Below, one piece after another: positions 7,430 through 15,101 of a stretch of DNA of 15,101 bases. Both the position numbers and the translations under genes were made by a program. The stretch spans positions 1 to 15,101 of the forward strand of contig CACXGH010000089.1 in assembly GCA_902767175.1 (NCBI GenBank). Direction: 5' to 3'. The notes beneath the pieces are model-generated. The model worked only from the letters and a program-made list of their open reading frames with translations. It was not told the origin of the DNA and did no database searches. The first letter of the stretch is position 1; each line of letters opens with the position of its first letter. This stretch comes from an uncultured Ruminococcus sp. GTDB taxonomy: Bacteria > Bacillota > Clostridia > Oscillospirales > Acutalibacteraceae.

Positions 7430-7708
7430 AGTAAAATAAACCGTTGAAGCGGAGATAAAGACATAATATGCCTTTACAGAGAGCCTGCGATGCTGAGAGT
7501 CAGGTGAGATACAGTATGTCAAATGGACCGCTGAGGGCGCAGTCAAACGGAGTTTTCCGGAGTATTCTGCGACGCTGAGGCAAGCGTGATTTGTCGGGGA
7601 TATGTCAGTATCCTGCTAAGCGCACGGGTTTCCGTGAATTAAGGTGGCACCGCGGATAAGTATTATTCGTCCTTAACAGAAAGCTTTTCTGTTAAGGACT
7701 TTTTATTT
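7430..7708 (+). promoter_or_regulatory. T-box riboswitch sensing uncharged tRNA-Trp
   Basis: This leader lies between the promoter and trpE. Stem I is closed by AGCGG (7448-7452) with CCGCT (7528-7532) and continues with GACATA (7461-7466) and TATGTC (7515-7520). The 3' side of the specifier loop between them reads AAATGGA, giving codon UGG (7524-7526), tryptophan. A distal GNUG-type GATG is at 7489-7492. Stems follow at 7538-7542/7567-7571, 7573-7576/7583-7586 and 7623-7627/7632-7636. The conserved T-box sequence is at 7641-7656 (AAGGTGGCACCGCGGA). Its UGGC bulge (7645-7648) fits the GCCA end of tRNA-Trp. TTAAGG (7639-7644) can pair with CCTTAA (7671-7676) as antiterminator, competing with the terminator. 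Low charged tRNA-Trp should thus allow read-through. Confidence 0.95.
7669..7708 (+). terminator. Leader terminator of the T-box
   Basis: A 14-bp perfect stem (7669-7682 with 7686-7699, loop GCT) is followed by TTTTTATTT. Its 5' arm contains the CCTTAA needed by the alternative antiterminator, so the two folds are mutually exclusive. Confidence 0.95.
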
Positions 7709-7780
7709 GTTTTATAGATATTTATGTCCATAATATAGTTCCGGACAGATAAGCCATGATAAATCACGGGAGGTATGGTC

Positions 7781-9247
7781 ATGAATATTCTGCCAGGTCT
7801 TGATGAGATTAAGAAAATAGCCGATAAAGGAGAATACAGTATTCTTCCTGTAAGCTGTGAGCTTATGTCGGATTTCATAACACCGATAGAGGTTATGAGA
7901 ATTCTGAAAAATGTGTCCACACACTGCTATATGCTGGAGTCTGCACAGGCAAATGAAAAATGGGGAAGATATACATTTCTTGGCTTTGAGCCTGAAATGG
8001 AGATAACCTGTATAGACGGAAAACTAAGGGCAGGCAGTCTGACTGTACAGACTAAAGACCCGTCAAAGTATCTCCGTCAGATACTTGCAGATAATAAAAG
8101 CCCCCGCTTTGATTATCTGCCGACATTTACGGGCGGTCTTGTAGGTTATTTTTCCTATGATTATCTTGGATATAGTGAGCCTTCCGTAAAATGCAGGGTT
8201 GAAGATACAGAAGCATTTAAAGATGTGGATCTTATGCTGTTCAATAAGGTCATCTGTTTTGATAATGTAAGGCAGAAGATAATCTTAATAGTAAATATAA
8301 AGCTTGATGATGCGGAAACAAACTATAACAGTGCCGTAATGGAGCTTAACAGGCTTGCATATCTTTTGAAAAACGGTGAGAAAAAGCACGAGAGAGCAGG
8401 AAAGCTGCTCGGAGAAGTGACACCTTTGTTTGATAAGGAGCAGTACTGTTCAATGGTCGAAAAGGCCAAGCATTATATAAGAGAGGGAGATATCTTTCAG
8501 ATAGTGCTTTCCAATCGTCTCAGCGCTCCGTTTGAGGGAAGTCTTTTCAATACATACCGTGTCCTGAGAACTATCAATCCGTCTCCGTATATGTTTTATT
8601 TTTCGGGAACAGATGTAGAAGTGGCAGGTGCATCTCCCGAAACTCTGGTAAAGCTTGAAAACGGAGTTCTTCATACATTTCCGCTTGCAGGGACAAGACC
8701 GAGAGGAAAAACCGATGAAGAGGATAAGGCACTCGAGCAGGGACTTCTTGCAGATGAAAAGGAGCTTGCAGAGCATAATATGCTTGTGGATCTCGGCAGA
8801 AATGATCTGGGTAAAATAAGTAAATTCGGTACTGTAAAGGTCGAAAAGCTGCATTCGATAGAACGCTATTCTCATGTAATGCATATAGGCTCTACCGTAA
8901 GAGGAGAGATAAGAGACGATAAAGATGCCCTTGATGCCGTGTCTGCCGTTCTTCCTGCGGGAACGCTTTCAGGTGCTCCGAAAATAAGAGCCTGTCAGCT
9001 TATCGGAGAGCTTGAAAACAATAAGAGAGGCATATATGGCGGTGCAATAGGATATATTGATTTCACCGGAAATATGGATACCTGTATTGCAATAAGAATT
9101 GCGTATAAGAAAAACGGCAAGGTGTTTGTAAGAAGCGGTGCCGGTATAGTTGCGGATTCAGTTCCCGAAAATGAGTATCAGGAATGTATAAATAAGGCGA
9201 GGTCGTGTCTTAAGGCACTTGAGCTTGCACAGGAGGAAGAACTATGA
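7781..9247 (+). CDS. trpE: Anthranilate synthase component I
   Basis: The 488-residue enzyme converts chorismate to anthranilate using ammonia delivered by TrpG, the first committed step to tryptophan. Visible motifs are LES (52-54) and NPSPYM (266-271), which in the family form the tryptophan feedback site; PLAGTRPRG (301-309); EHNMLVDLGRND (331-342); PAGTLSGAPK (392-401); GAGIVADS (453-460); and PENEYQE (462-468). The length is typical. GGGAGGT at 7768-7774 touches an ATG at 7775, so the ATG at 7781, six bases away, is the likely start. The gene is controlled by the T-box leader and, from the retained LES motif, probably also by end-product inhibition. It overlaps trpG by ATGA. Confidence 0.97.
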   Translation: MNILPGLDEIKKIADKGEYSILPVSCELMSDFITPIEVMRILKNVSTHCYMLESAQANEKWGRYTFLGFEPEMEITCIDGKLRAGSLTVQTKDPSKYLRQILADNKSPRFDYLPTFTGGLVGYFSYDYLGYSEPSVKCRVEDTEAFKDVDLMLFNKVICFDNVRQKIILIVNIKLDDAETNYNSAVMELNRLAYLLKNGEKKHERAGKLLGEVTPLFDKEQYCSMVEKAKHYIREGDIFQIVLSNRLSAPFEGSLFNTYRVLRTINPSPYMFYFSGTDVEVAGASPETLVKLENGVLHTFPLAGTRPRGKTDEEDKALEQGLLADEKELAEHNMLVDLGRNDLGKISKFGTVKVEKLHSIERYSHVMHIGSTVRGEIRDDKDALDAVSAVLPAGTLSGAPKIRACQLIGELENNKRGIYGGAIGYIDFTGNMDTCIAIRIAYKKNGKVFVRSGAGIVADSVPENEYQECINKARSCLKALELAQEEEL

Positions 9248-9819
9248 TCTTACTGATAGATAATTATGACAGCTTTTCCTATAATCTGTATCAGATGATC
9301 GGAGAGATAGAACCTGATATAAAGGTTATCCGCAACGATGAAATGACAATAGAGGAAATACAGGAGCTTTCTCCGGATCGTATAATACTTTCTCCCGGTC
9401 CCGGCAGACCTGAAAATGCAGGAATTATCGTAGAAGCGGCTGAGACACTCGGCACAACGATACCTACCTTAGGCGTATGCCTTGGGCATCAGGCAATATG
9501 TGCGGCTTTTGGTGCGAAAATAACCTATGCTAAAAGGCTTATGCACGGCAAACAGTCGAAGGTGACATTTGATACGGCTTGTCCGCTGTTTGAAGGGCTG
9601 CCTCGGACAGGCACAGTTGCAAGATACCATTCACTTGTGGCTGATCCGTCAACAATTCCGGAATGCCTTAAGGTCACAGGTCTTACAGATGAAGAAGAGA
9701 TAATGGCGGTACAGCACAAAAGCTATCCTATTTTTGGTGTACAGTTCCACCCGGAGTCAATTATGACGCCTGACGGAAAGGCTATATTAAAAAATTTTAT
9801 AAGGAGCGAAAAGAAATGA
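9244..9819 (+). CDS. trpG: Anthranilate synthase component II, glutamine amidotransferase
   Basis: This 191-residue class I glutamine amidotransferase supplies ammonia to TrpE. The catalytic triad is visible as Cys79 in GVCLGHQAI, with His169 and Glu171 in FHPES. The PGPG loop is at 51-54 and the N-terminal strand is ILLIDNYDSFSYNL. It stands alone rather than fused to TrpD. Its position directly after trpE, with a 4-base overlap and AGGAGG at 9231-9236, indicates a role in tryptophan synthesis. The same family also serves folate synthesis (PabA), and a shared role cannot be excluded because no pab genes are in view. Confidence 0.97.
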   Translation: MILLIDNYDSFSYNLYQMIGEIEPDIKVIRNDEMTIEEIQELSPDRIILSPGPGRPENAGIIVEAAETLGTTIPTLGVCLGHQAICAAFGAKITYAKRLMHGKQSKVTFDTACPLFEGLPRTGTVARYHSLVADPSTIPECLKVTGLTDEEEIMAVQHKSYPIFGVQFHPESIMTPDGKAILKNFIRSEKK

Positions 9820-10847
9820 TCAAGGAAGCAATTGTTAAAATCGTCAACAAAGAGGATCTCACATACGATGAGGCATACTCAGTTATGAATGAGATCATGA
9901 GCGGAGAGACCTCTCCGACACAGAATGCCGCTTTTCTTGCTGCACTTTCAACGAAAAGTGCAAAGGCAGAAACAGCAGACGAGATCGCAGGCTGTGCCGC
10001 AGCGATGAGAGACCACGCAACAAAGGTGGATACAGGCATGGACGTTTTTGAGATAGTCGGTACGGGCGGTGATAATGCAGGAAGCTTTAATATTTCAACG
10101 ACTTCTGCTCTTGTTGCAGCAGCAGGAGGAATGAAAGTTGCAAAGCACGGAAACCGTGCCGCATCTTCAAACAGCGGTACAGCGGATTGTCTTGAGGCTC
10201 TTGGTGTGAATATAGAGCAAAGCCCGGAAAAATGCGTTGAGCTTCTGAATGAAGCCGGTATGTGTTTCTTGTTTGCACAGAAATACCATTCTTCTATGAA
10301 GTATGTAGGCGCTATCCGCAGAGAATTGGGTTTCAGAACGGTTTTCAATATCTTAGGCCCTCTTACTAACCCTGCCTCTCCTTCAATGCAGCTTTTAGGT
10401 GTTTATGATGAATACCTCGTTGAGCCGCTGGCTCGGGTCCTTTCAAACCTTGGAATAAACCGCGGCATGGTAGTTTACGGTATGGATAAGCTTGATGAGA
10501 TCTCACTCAGCGCTTCCACAAAGATATGCGAGATCAAGGACGGCTGGACAAAATCATATACAATAACACCCGAACAGTTCGGATTTGAACGCTGCACAAA
10601 GGACGATCTCAGGGGCGGTACACCTCAGGAAAATGCACAGATAACCCGTGATATTCTTGCCGGAAAAACAGGACATAAGAGAAATGCCGTACTTATGAAT
10701 GCAGGTGCTGCTCTGTATATCGGCGGAAAAGCCGACAGCATGGAGGAGGGCATTCGTCTTGCGGCAGAAATAATAGATTCGGGTAAAGCCGCAAAAACAC
10801 TTGAAAAGTTGATAGAGGTCAGCAATCGGAAAGAGGAAAACTCATGA
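9816..10847 (+). CDS. trpD: Anthranilate phosphoribosyltransferase
   Basis: The 343-residue enzyme transfers phosphoribose from PRPP to anthranilate. Family motifs are GTGGD (82-86), the PRPP/phosphate segment KHGNRA (110-115), RRELGFRTVFNILGPLTNP (168-186), and the metal-binding pair Asp227-Glu228 in DKLDEIS. The length matches the usual single-domain form with no amidotransferase fusion. AAGGAG at 9801-9806 precedes the ATG, which overlaps the trpG stop by ATGA; the trpC overlap is also ATGA. Confidence 0.97.
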   Translation: MIKEAIVKIVNKEDLTYDEAYSVMNEIMSGETSPTQNAAFLAALSTKSAKAETADEIAGCAAAMRDHATKVDTGMDVFEIVGTGGDNAGSFNISTTSALVAAAGGMKVAKHGNRAASSNSGTADCLEALGVNIEQSPEKCVELLNEAGMCFLFAQKYHSSMKYVGAIRRELGFRTVFNILGPLTNPASPSMQLLGVYDEYLVEPLARVLSNLGINRGMVVYGMDKLDEISLSASTKICEIKDGWTKSYTITPEQFGFERCTKDDLRGGTPQENAQITRDILAGKTGHKRNAVLMNAGAALYIGGKADSMEEGIRLAAEIIDSGKAAKTLEKLIEVSNRKEENS

Positions 10848-11626
10848 CAATATTAGACAAGCTTGCCGGCCACGCAAAGGAACGTACCCGTCTTGCCAAA
10901 CAAAAAATATCCTTGAATGAGTTAAGGCAGCAGGCTTTTTCAATGCCGAAGGGAAGCTTTGCTTTTGAAAAAGCACTTAAAAAGCCGGATATAGCTTTTA
11001 TATGCGAATGTAAAAAAGCATCTCCGTCCAAGGGACTGATCGCAGAGACGTTTCCTTATCTTGAGATCGCTAAGGAATATGAAGCGGCAGGAGCGGATTG
11101 TATTTCGGTGCTTACCGAGCCGGAATGGTTTCTCGGAAGTGATGCTTATCTCAGGGAAATTGCAGAGAATGTTTCGATTCCTTGTCTGAGAAAGGATTTT
11201 ACCGTAGACGAGTATATGATATATGAAGCTAAGGTGCTGGGAGCATCAGCTGTGCTGCTTATCTGTTCGATACTTGAAACTGGGAAGATAAAGGAATATA
11301 TCAGTATCTGTGATGAGCTTGGAATGTCTGCGGTCGTTGAAACGCATGACAGGGAAGAGGTAAACAGTGCCTTGAAAGCAAACGCAAGGATCATAGGTGT
11401 AAATAACCGTAATTTAAAGGACTTTTCTGTTAATACCGACAACAGCAAAATGCTGCGCAGCATGATATCCGATGATATGATCTTTATATCAGAAAGCGGT
11501 GTGAAAACAGCCGATGATGTAAGAAAACTGCGTGAGATCGGTGCTGATGCAGTGCTGATAGGAGAAACGCTGATGAGAGCAGAAAACAAGAAAGAAAAGC
11601 TTAACGAACTGAGAGGAACAGTATGA
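10844..11626 (+). CDS. trpC: Indole-3-glycerol-phosphate synthase
   Basis: The 260-residue TIM-barrel enzyme closes the indole ring of carboxyphenylaminodeoxyribulose phosphate. Visible active-site segments are ECKKASPSKG (55-64, with Glu55, Lys57 and Ser60), LRKDF with Lys117, VVETH with Glu166, GVNNRNL with Asn187, and SESG with Glu217, followed by the phosphate-binding GADAVLIGETLM. It is not fused to TrpF, unlike the enterobacterial TrpC. ATGA overlaps occur at both ends, with AGAGG as ribosome binding site at 10832-10836. Confidence 0.97.
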   Translation: MTILDKLAGHAKERTRLAKQKISLNELRQQAFSMPKGSFAFEKALKKPDIAFICECKKASPSKGLIAETFPYLEIAKEYEAAGADCISVLTEPEWFLGSDAYLREIAENVSIPCLRKDFTVDEYMIYEAKVLGASAVLLICSILETGKIKEYISICDELGMSAVVETHDREEVNSALKANARIIGVNNRNLKDFSVNTDNSKMLRSMISDDMIFISESGVKTADDVRKLREIGADAVLIGETLMRAENKKEKLNELRGTV

Positions 11627-12249
11627 AAAAAATCAAGATATGCGGTCTTACACGGGAGCAGGATATTCTTGCGGTAAATGAATATAAGCCGGATTATATT
11701 GGTTTTGTATTTGCTCCGGGAAGAAAACGCACTGTTTCAAAGGAGACTGCAAAATTTCTGAAAAGCCTGCTTTCGCCGGAGATCAAGGCTGTCGGTGTAT
11801 TTGTAAATCATGACATTGAAGAGATCATAACACTCGCAGAGGAAGGAATAATTGATATGATCCAGCTTCATGGAGATGAGGACAGGAATTATATTGAGTA
11901 TCTTAGTGAATATACCGATGTACCGATAATTAAGGCGGTAGCTGTTCAGAATAAAGAACAGCTGCAAAAGGCAGATACTATTCCTGCAATTGATTATCTT
12001 TTGCTCGATACATACGACCGCTTTACACAGGGCGGTACAGGAAAAACATTTGACTGGAGCATTATTCCTGAGCTGCATACACCGTTTTTTCTTGCCGGAG
12101 GTCTGAATATTCACAATATAAATTCCGCAAAGCAGACAAATGCCTTTGCACTTGATATAAGCAGCGGAGTTGAAACAGACGGAATAAAGGACAATCAAAA
12201 AATTGCAGCTATTATTGCTGCTGTCAGAAAGGAAGAAGAAAATGACTAA
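11623..12249 (+). CDS. trpF: Phosphoribosylanthranilate isomerase
   Basis: The 208-residue TIM-barrel enzyme performs the Amadori rearrangement of phosphoribosylanthranilate. The catalytic pair is seen as Cys7 in KICGLT and Asp129 in LLLDT. QLHGDE (81-86), LAGGLN (157-162) and ALDISSGVE (176-184) are the usual substrate and phosphate-binding segments. The gene follows trpC with an ATGA overlap and overlaps trpB by 8 bases. In pathway order it acts before TrpC, although it is encoded after it. Confidence 0.96.
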   Translation: MKKIKICGLTREQDILAVNEYKPDYIGFVFAPGRKRTVSKETAKFLKSLLSPEIKAVGVFVNHDIEEIITLAEEGIIDMIQLHGDEDRNYIEYLSEYTDVPIIKAVAVQNKEQLQKADTIPAIDYLLLDTYDRFTQGGTGKTFDWSIIPELHTPFFLAGGLNIHNINSAKQTNAFALDISSGVETDGIKDNQKIAAIIAAVRKEEEND

Positions 12250-13432
12250 TCCAAAGGGAAGATTTGGTATACACGGAGGACAGTATATACCTGAAACATT
12301 GATGAATGCCGTGATAGAGCTTGAAAAAGCATACGAGTACTATAAAAATGATCCTGAGTTCAATGAAGAGCTGAAGGCGCTTCTGAATGATTATGCAGGC
12401 AGACCTTCAAGACTGTACTATGCAGAAAAAATGACGAAGGATCTCGGCGGTGCTAAAATCTATCTTAAAAGAGAGGATCTTAACCATACAGGAGCGCATA
12501 AGATCAATAATGTTCTCGGACAGGCTCTTTTAGCAAAGAAAATGGGAAAGACAAGGCTGATAGCAGAAACAGGAGCAGGTCAGCACGGTGTTGCAACAGC
12601 TACAGCAGCCGCACTCATGGGCATGGAATGTGTCGTTTATATGGGTGAGGAGGATACAAAGCGTCAGGCTCTGAATGTATACCGTATGAAGCTTTTAGGG
12701 GCTGATGTTGTACCTGTGAAAACAGGAACAGCTACCCTTAAGGATGCCGTATCTGAGGCTATGCGTGAATGGACATCGAGAATTGCAGATACCCATTACT
12801 GCTTAGGCTCGGTTATGGGACCTCATCCTTTCCCGACTATTGTCCGTGATTTTCAGGCGGTTATATCTAAGGAGATAAAGGAACAGATGCTCGAAAAGGA
12901 AGGCAGACTTCCGGATGCAGTGCTTGCCTGTGTAGGCGGAGGTTCAAATGCTATTGGCAGTTTCTATAATTTCATAGAGGATAAGAATGTAAGGCTGATA
13001 GGCTGTGAAGCAGCGGGCAGAGGTATAGATACATTCGAGACGGCTGCTACTATCGCTACGGGCAGGCTTGGTATTTTCCATGGTATGAAGTCGTATTTCT
13101 GTCAGGATGAGTTCGGACAGATAGCTCCTGTATATTCTATATCCGCCGGTCTTGACTATCCCGGAGTAGGTCCCGAGCATGCATATCTGCATGATATCGG
13201 AAGAGCAGAATATGTTGCCGTTACCGATGACGAGGCAGTAAATGCTTTTGAATACCTTTCAAGAACAGAGGGTATTATCCCTGCAATAGAATCATCTCAT
13301 GCGGTTGCTCATGCAATTAAGCTTGCACCTGCTATGGATAAGGATAAGATCATTGTAATTACAATTTCAGGCAGAGGCGATAAGGATTGTGCAGCCATAG
13401 CCCGTTACAGAGGAGTGGACATTGATGAGTAA
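12242..13432 (+). CDS. trpB: Tryptophan synthase beta chain
   Basis: The 396-residue PLP enzyme joins indole and serine to give tryptophan. PLP-binding Lys87 lies in HTGAHKINN, catalytic Glu109 in AETGAGQHG, the phosphate-binding loop is CVGGGSNAIG, and the C-terminal segment is SGRGDKD. It is the canonical TrpB1 type that partners TrpA. The frame is open back to an ATG at 12203, but the ATG at 12242, preceded by AAAGGAAG (12228-12235) and giving the usual N-terminus MTNPKGRFG, is preferred. It overlaps trpF and trpA by 8 bases each. Confidence 0.97.
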   Translation: MTNPKGRFGIHGGQYIPETLMNAVIELEKAYEYYKNDPEFNEELKALLNDYAGRPSRLYYAEKMTKDLGGAKIYLKREDLNHTGAHKINNVLGQALLAKKMGKTRLIAETGAGQHGVATATAAALMGMECVVYMGEEDTKRQALNVYRMKLLGADVVPVKTGTATLKDAVSEAMREWTSRIADTHYCLGSVMGPHPFPTIVRDFQAVISKEIKEQMLEKEGRLPDAVLACVGGGSNAIGSFYNFIEDKNVRLIGCEAAGRGIDTFETAATIATGRLGIFHGMKSYFCQDEFGQIAPVYSISAGLDYPGVGPEHAYLHDIGRAEYVAVTDDEAVNAFEYLSRTEGIIPAIESSHAVAHAIKLAPAMDKDKIIVITISGRGDKDCAAIARYRGVDIDE

Positions 13433-14195
13433 AATACAGAATGCATTCAAAAACGGAAAGGCTTTTATCCCTTTCATTACCTGCGGAGATCCTGATCTCG
13501 AAACTACTGCAGCAGTTGTACGTTCCGCTGTAGAAAACGGTGCGGATCTTATAGAGCTTGGCATACCTTTTTCGGATCCGACAGCCGAAGGACCTGTTAT
13601 ACAGGAGGCAAATATCCGTGCACTCAGCGGAGGAGTAAATACAGAGAAGATTTTCGGCCTTGTCAGAGAGCTGAGAAAAGATATTACCGTACCGATAGTT
13701 TTTATGACCTATGCAAATGTTGTTTTCTCATACGATCCGGAAAAATTCATTTCAATCTGCAGCGAGATCGGCATAGACGGTCTTGTTCTGCCGGATATTC
13801 CGTTTGAGGAGAGAGATGATTTTCTTCCGCTGTGCAGAAAATACGGGGTTGACCTTATTTCGTTTATAGCACCTACATCAAAGGACCGTATTGCAATGAT
13901 AGCTAAGGAAGCTGAGGGCTTTTTATATGTTGTTTCAAGTCTTGGAGTAACAGGAACGAGAAGCGAGATAACGACAGATCTTGAGTCAATAATGAAAATC
14001 ATCAGAGAAAACACTGACATTCCCTGTGCAATCGGCTTTGGAATATCCACACCTGAGCAGGCTAAGAAAATGGCGGATATATCTGACGGAGCAATTGTCG
14101 GCTCTGCAATAATAAAGCTATTAGCTCAATACGGCAAGGAAGCGCCCTGTCATGTCGGACAGTATGTCAATTCGATGAAATCAGCGCTTTCATGA
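13425..14195 (+). CDS. trpA: Tryptophan synthase alpha chain
   Basis: The 256-residue TIM-barrel subunit cleaves indole-3-glycerol phosphate and channels indole to TrpB. Catalytic Glu44 is in IELGIPFSDP. The residue equivalent to the second catalytic acid of the E. coli enzyme (Asp60) is Glu55 here (TAEGP instead of ADGP). Phosphate-binding segments are GVTGTRS, GFGIS and GAIVGSAI. AGGAG at 13411-13415 and the ATG at 13425 define the start. A TTG three bases earlier is less likely. It is the last gene of the operon, and an intrinsic terminator follows. Confidence 0.96.
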   Translation: MSKIQNAFKNGKAFIPFITCGDPDLETTAAVVRSAVENGADLIELGIPFSDPTAEGPVIQEANIRALSGGVNTEKIFGLVRELRKDITVPIVFMTYANVVFSYDPEKFISICSEIGIDGLVLPDIPFEERDDFLPLCRKYGVDLISFIAPTSKDRIAMIAKEAEGFLYVVSSLGVTGTRSEITTDLESIMKIIRENTDIPCAIGFGISTPEQAKKMADISDGAIVGSAIIKLLAQYGKEAPCHVGQYVNSMKSALS

Positions 14196-14214
14196 TATTA
14201 TAGAGTTTTACAGA

Positions 14215-14246
14215 AAAAAGGACTGCCCCGAAAGGCAGTCCTTTTT
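14215..14246 (+). terminator. Intrinsic terminator of the trp operon
   Basis: A 13-bp perfect stem (14215-14227 with 14234-14246) with loop CCGAAA ends in TTTTT. The 5' arm begins with an A-run, so it could also act on the opposite strand. Confidence 0.95.
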
Positions 14247-14299
14247 ATATTAGTGATTAATTGAATTATAGATGCATGATAAGTAAGATGAGTAATATA

Positions 14300-14328
14300 T
14301 GGACTTTTAATAGTGATAATGCTATAAT
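14300..14328 (+). promoter_or_regulatory. Extended -10 promoter of the cytidine-deaminase-like gene
   Basis: TATAAT (14323-14328) is preceded by TG at 14320-14321. A weak -35, TGGACT (14300-14305), lies 17 bases upstream. Transcription would start near 14335, separate from the terminated trp operon. Confidence 0.75.
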
Positions 14329-14398
14329 CAAATTGCAGCAGATGTGATAATAAATGTTGAAAGAAACAGGTAAATACCAGAAATGTGAGGCGGAATTA

Positions 14399-14821
14399 AT
14401 GGATATCTGGGAGCATTTATATGAAAGAGCAAAAGCAGAATATCATCCGGAAGATGTGACACCATTTATTACGGCGCATCATGTTGTTTGTGCTATTGAA
14501 GCGAAAAATGGAGAGATTTTTACAGGTTTTTGCATTGAGGGATGCAGTGGGGTTATGAACCTTTGTGCAGAGAGAACAGCTGCTTTGAATATGTATTTGA
14601 ATAGTGGTCAGACGGTTATAAAAAGACTGATCGCATTCAGAAACGAACCTCCTCGAAGTGATATTGAAGGGAGCGGAATGCCTTGTGGAGCCTGCAGAGA
14701 ATTCCTGATGCAGCTTTCCTATGAAAACAGAAACACGGAGATAATGACAGATTATAAATCACGGAAAACAGTACTTCTGGGGGACATCATGCCCTGTTGG
14801 TGGGGCGCCAAAAGATATTAA
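14399..14821 (+). CDS. Cytidine-deaminase-like zinc hydrolase
   Basis: This 140-residue protein (from the ATG at 14399) has the Zn-binding signatures of the cytidine deaminase fold: Cys56-Ala-Glu58 in LCAERTAAL and Pro95-Cys96-x-x-Cys99 in PCGACREFL. Glu58 is the expected proton shuttle. The length fits homotetrameric nucleoside deaminases; the family also includes blasticidin-S deaminase, and the substrate cannot be settled here. The frame is open from an ATG at 14354 directly after an in-frame stop, but that ATG has no ribosome binding site. GAGG at 14387-14390 lies 8 bases before the ATG at 14399, and MDIWEHLYERAK looks like a natural family N-terminus. The gene is monocistronic with its own promoter. 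Confidence 0.85.
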   Translation: MDIWEHLYERAKAEYHPEDVTPFITAHHVVCAIEAKNGEIFTGFCIEGCSGVMNLCAERTAALNMYLNSGQTVIKRLIAFRNEPPRSDIEGSGMPCGACREFLMQLSYENRNTEIMTDYKSRKTVLLGDIMPCWWGAKRY

Positions 14822-14860
14822 ACAGGAGAAGATTCCTGACAGCAATAATTATTATTATCT

Positions 14861-14869
14861 TGTTATAAT
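14861..14869 (+). promoter_or_regulatory. Extended -10 promoter before the small gene
   Basis: TGTTATAAT (TGnTATAAT) ends 25 bases before the ATG at 14895. No good -35 box is found at the right distance; CTGACA at 14836-14841 is 22 bases away. Extended -10 promoters can work without one. Confidence 0.6.
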
Positions 14870-14894
14870 ATAAAAGATAAAAGGAACTTCTATT

Positions 14895-15050
14895 ATGAGC
14901 ATTTTTAAGAAGAAAAAACAGCCTGAAACAGCAAAGGAAAGAAACGAAATTAATAATAAGGCATTAAAAGAAAGAATTGCAAATGCCGCTGTAAGCATTC
15001 TTACTGAGGGTGTGAAGTTTGAAAAAGAATTTACCGGCCCCGATAAGTAA
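14895..15050 (+). CDS. Small basic protein of unknown function, 51 residues
   Basis: The ATG at 14895 follows AAAGGA (14880-14885) at 9 bases, and the frame closes with TAA at 15048-15050. The product starts with MSIFKKKKQPETAKERN, is strongly charged, and looks mostly helical through about residue 43. There is no signal peptide or membrane segment. I do not recognise a family. Support comes from the ribosome binding site, the extended -10 promoter upstream, and a sensible amino-acid composition. The short length keeps the call tentative. Confidence 0.6.
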   Translation: MSIFKKKKQPETAKERNEINNKALKERIANAAVSILTEGVKFEKEFTGPDK

Positions 15051-15101
15051 AAGGGCACAGAAAACCAAGCCACCATGAAGTGGCAAAAAAATAAGTAAAA
15101 C

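Noticed and set aside
7277..7546. Open frame of 89 codons on the minus strand before trpE
   Set aside because: It runs across the palindrome, the trp promoter and stem I of the T-box, all of which are better supported.
14354..14398. Longer N-terminus for the deaminase-like protein
   Set aside because: The upstream ATG lacks a ribosome binding site, while GAGG precedes the ATG at 14399. It is not excluded, because the frame is open.
14855..15076. Open frame of 73 codons on the minus strand at the right end
   Set aside because: It has no clear ribosome binding site and overlaps the better supported 51-codon gene and its promoter.
15069..15084. Hairpin GCCAC/GTGGC near the right edge as a terminator
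   Set aside because: The stem is only 5 bp and is followed by A rather than T on the plus strand. On the minus strand the T-run lies on the wrong side.

Overview
The window looks like chromosomal DNA of an anaerobic Gram-positive bacterium of the class Clostridia, most likely a Ruminococcus-type member of the Oscillospiraceae. The grounds are a tRNA-Trp T-box in front of the trp genes, strong AGGAGG-type ribosome binding sites, frequent TGnTATAAT promoters, moderate G+C, and a cyclic-di-nucleotide protein with worn-out GGDEF and EAL domains. The species cannot be named from the sequence alone.

Layout. Positions 1-242 are a dense, G+C-rich series of perfect hairpins with no gene. A 1290-residue multidomain signalling protein follows at 243-4115 (pseudo-receiver, intact HD-GYP, PAS, degenerate GGDEF, degenerate EAL, PAS, degenerate GGDEF). 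Twenty-nine bases after it comes a lipoprotein with a decapeptide-repeat stalk (4145-5248). A RadC-family JAB/MPN protein (5352-6056) converges on a Zn-type macrodomain ADP-ribose hydrolase (complement 6131-6898), with a strong hairpin between them. A 176-bp MITE-like element (6936-7111) lies upstream of the macrodomain gene. A shortened relative of it lies upstream of radC.

The centre of the window is a complete tryptophan operon, trpEGDCFBA (7781-14195). It has a TTGACA / TGnTATTAT promoter, then a T-box leader with a UGG specifier and a UGGC acceptor-binding bulge, both matching tRNA-Trp, and a leader terminator. All six gene junctions overlap by 4 or 8 bases. Together the seven proteins convert chorismate to tryptophan, and the operon ends in a clear intrinsic terminator. 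Downstream are a monocistronic cytidine-deaminase-like gene and a 51-codon small gene, each behind an extended -10 promoter.

I see no clearly new multi-gene system. The observations most worth following are the paired long and short MITE copies, which look related by a deletion between GCTGA microhomologies; the hairpin array at 1-193; the signalling protein in which only HD-GYP keeps its catalytic residues; and the unrecognised 51-residue protein at the right end.
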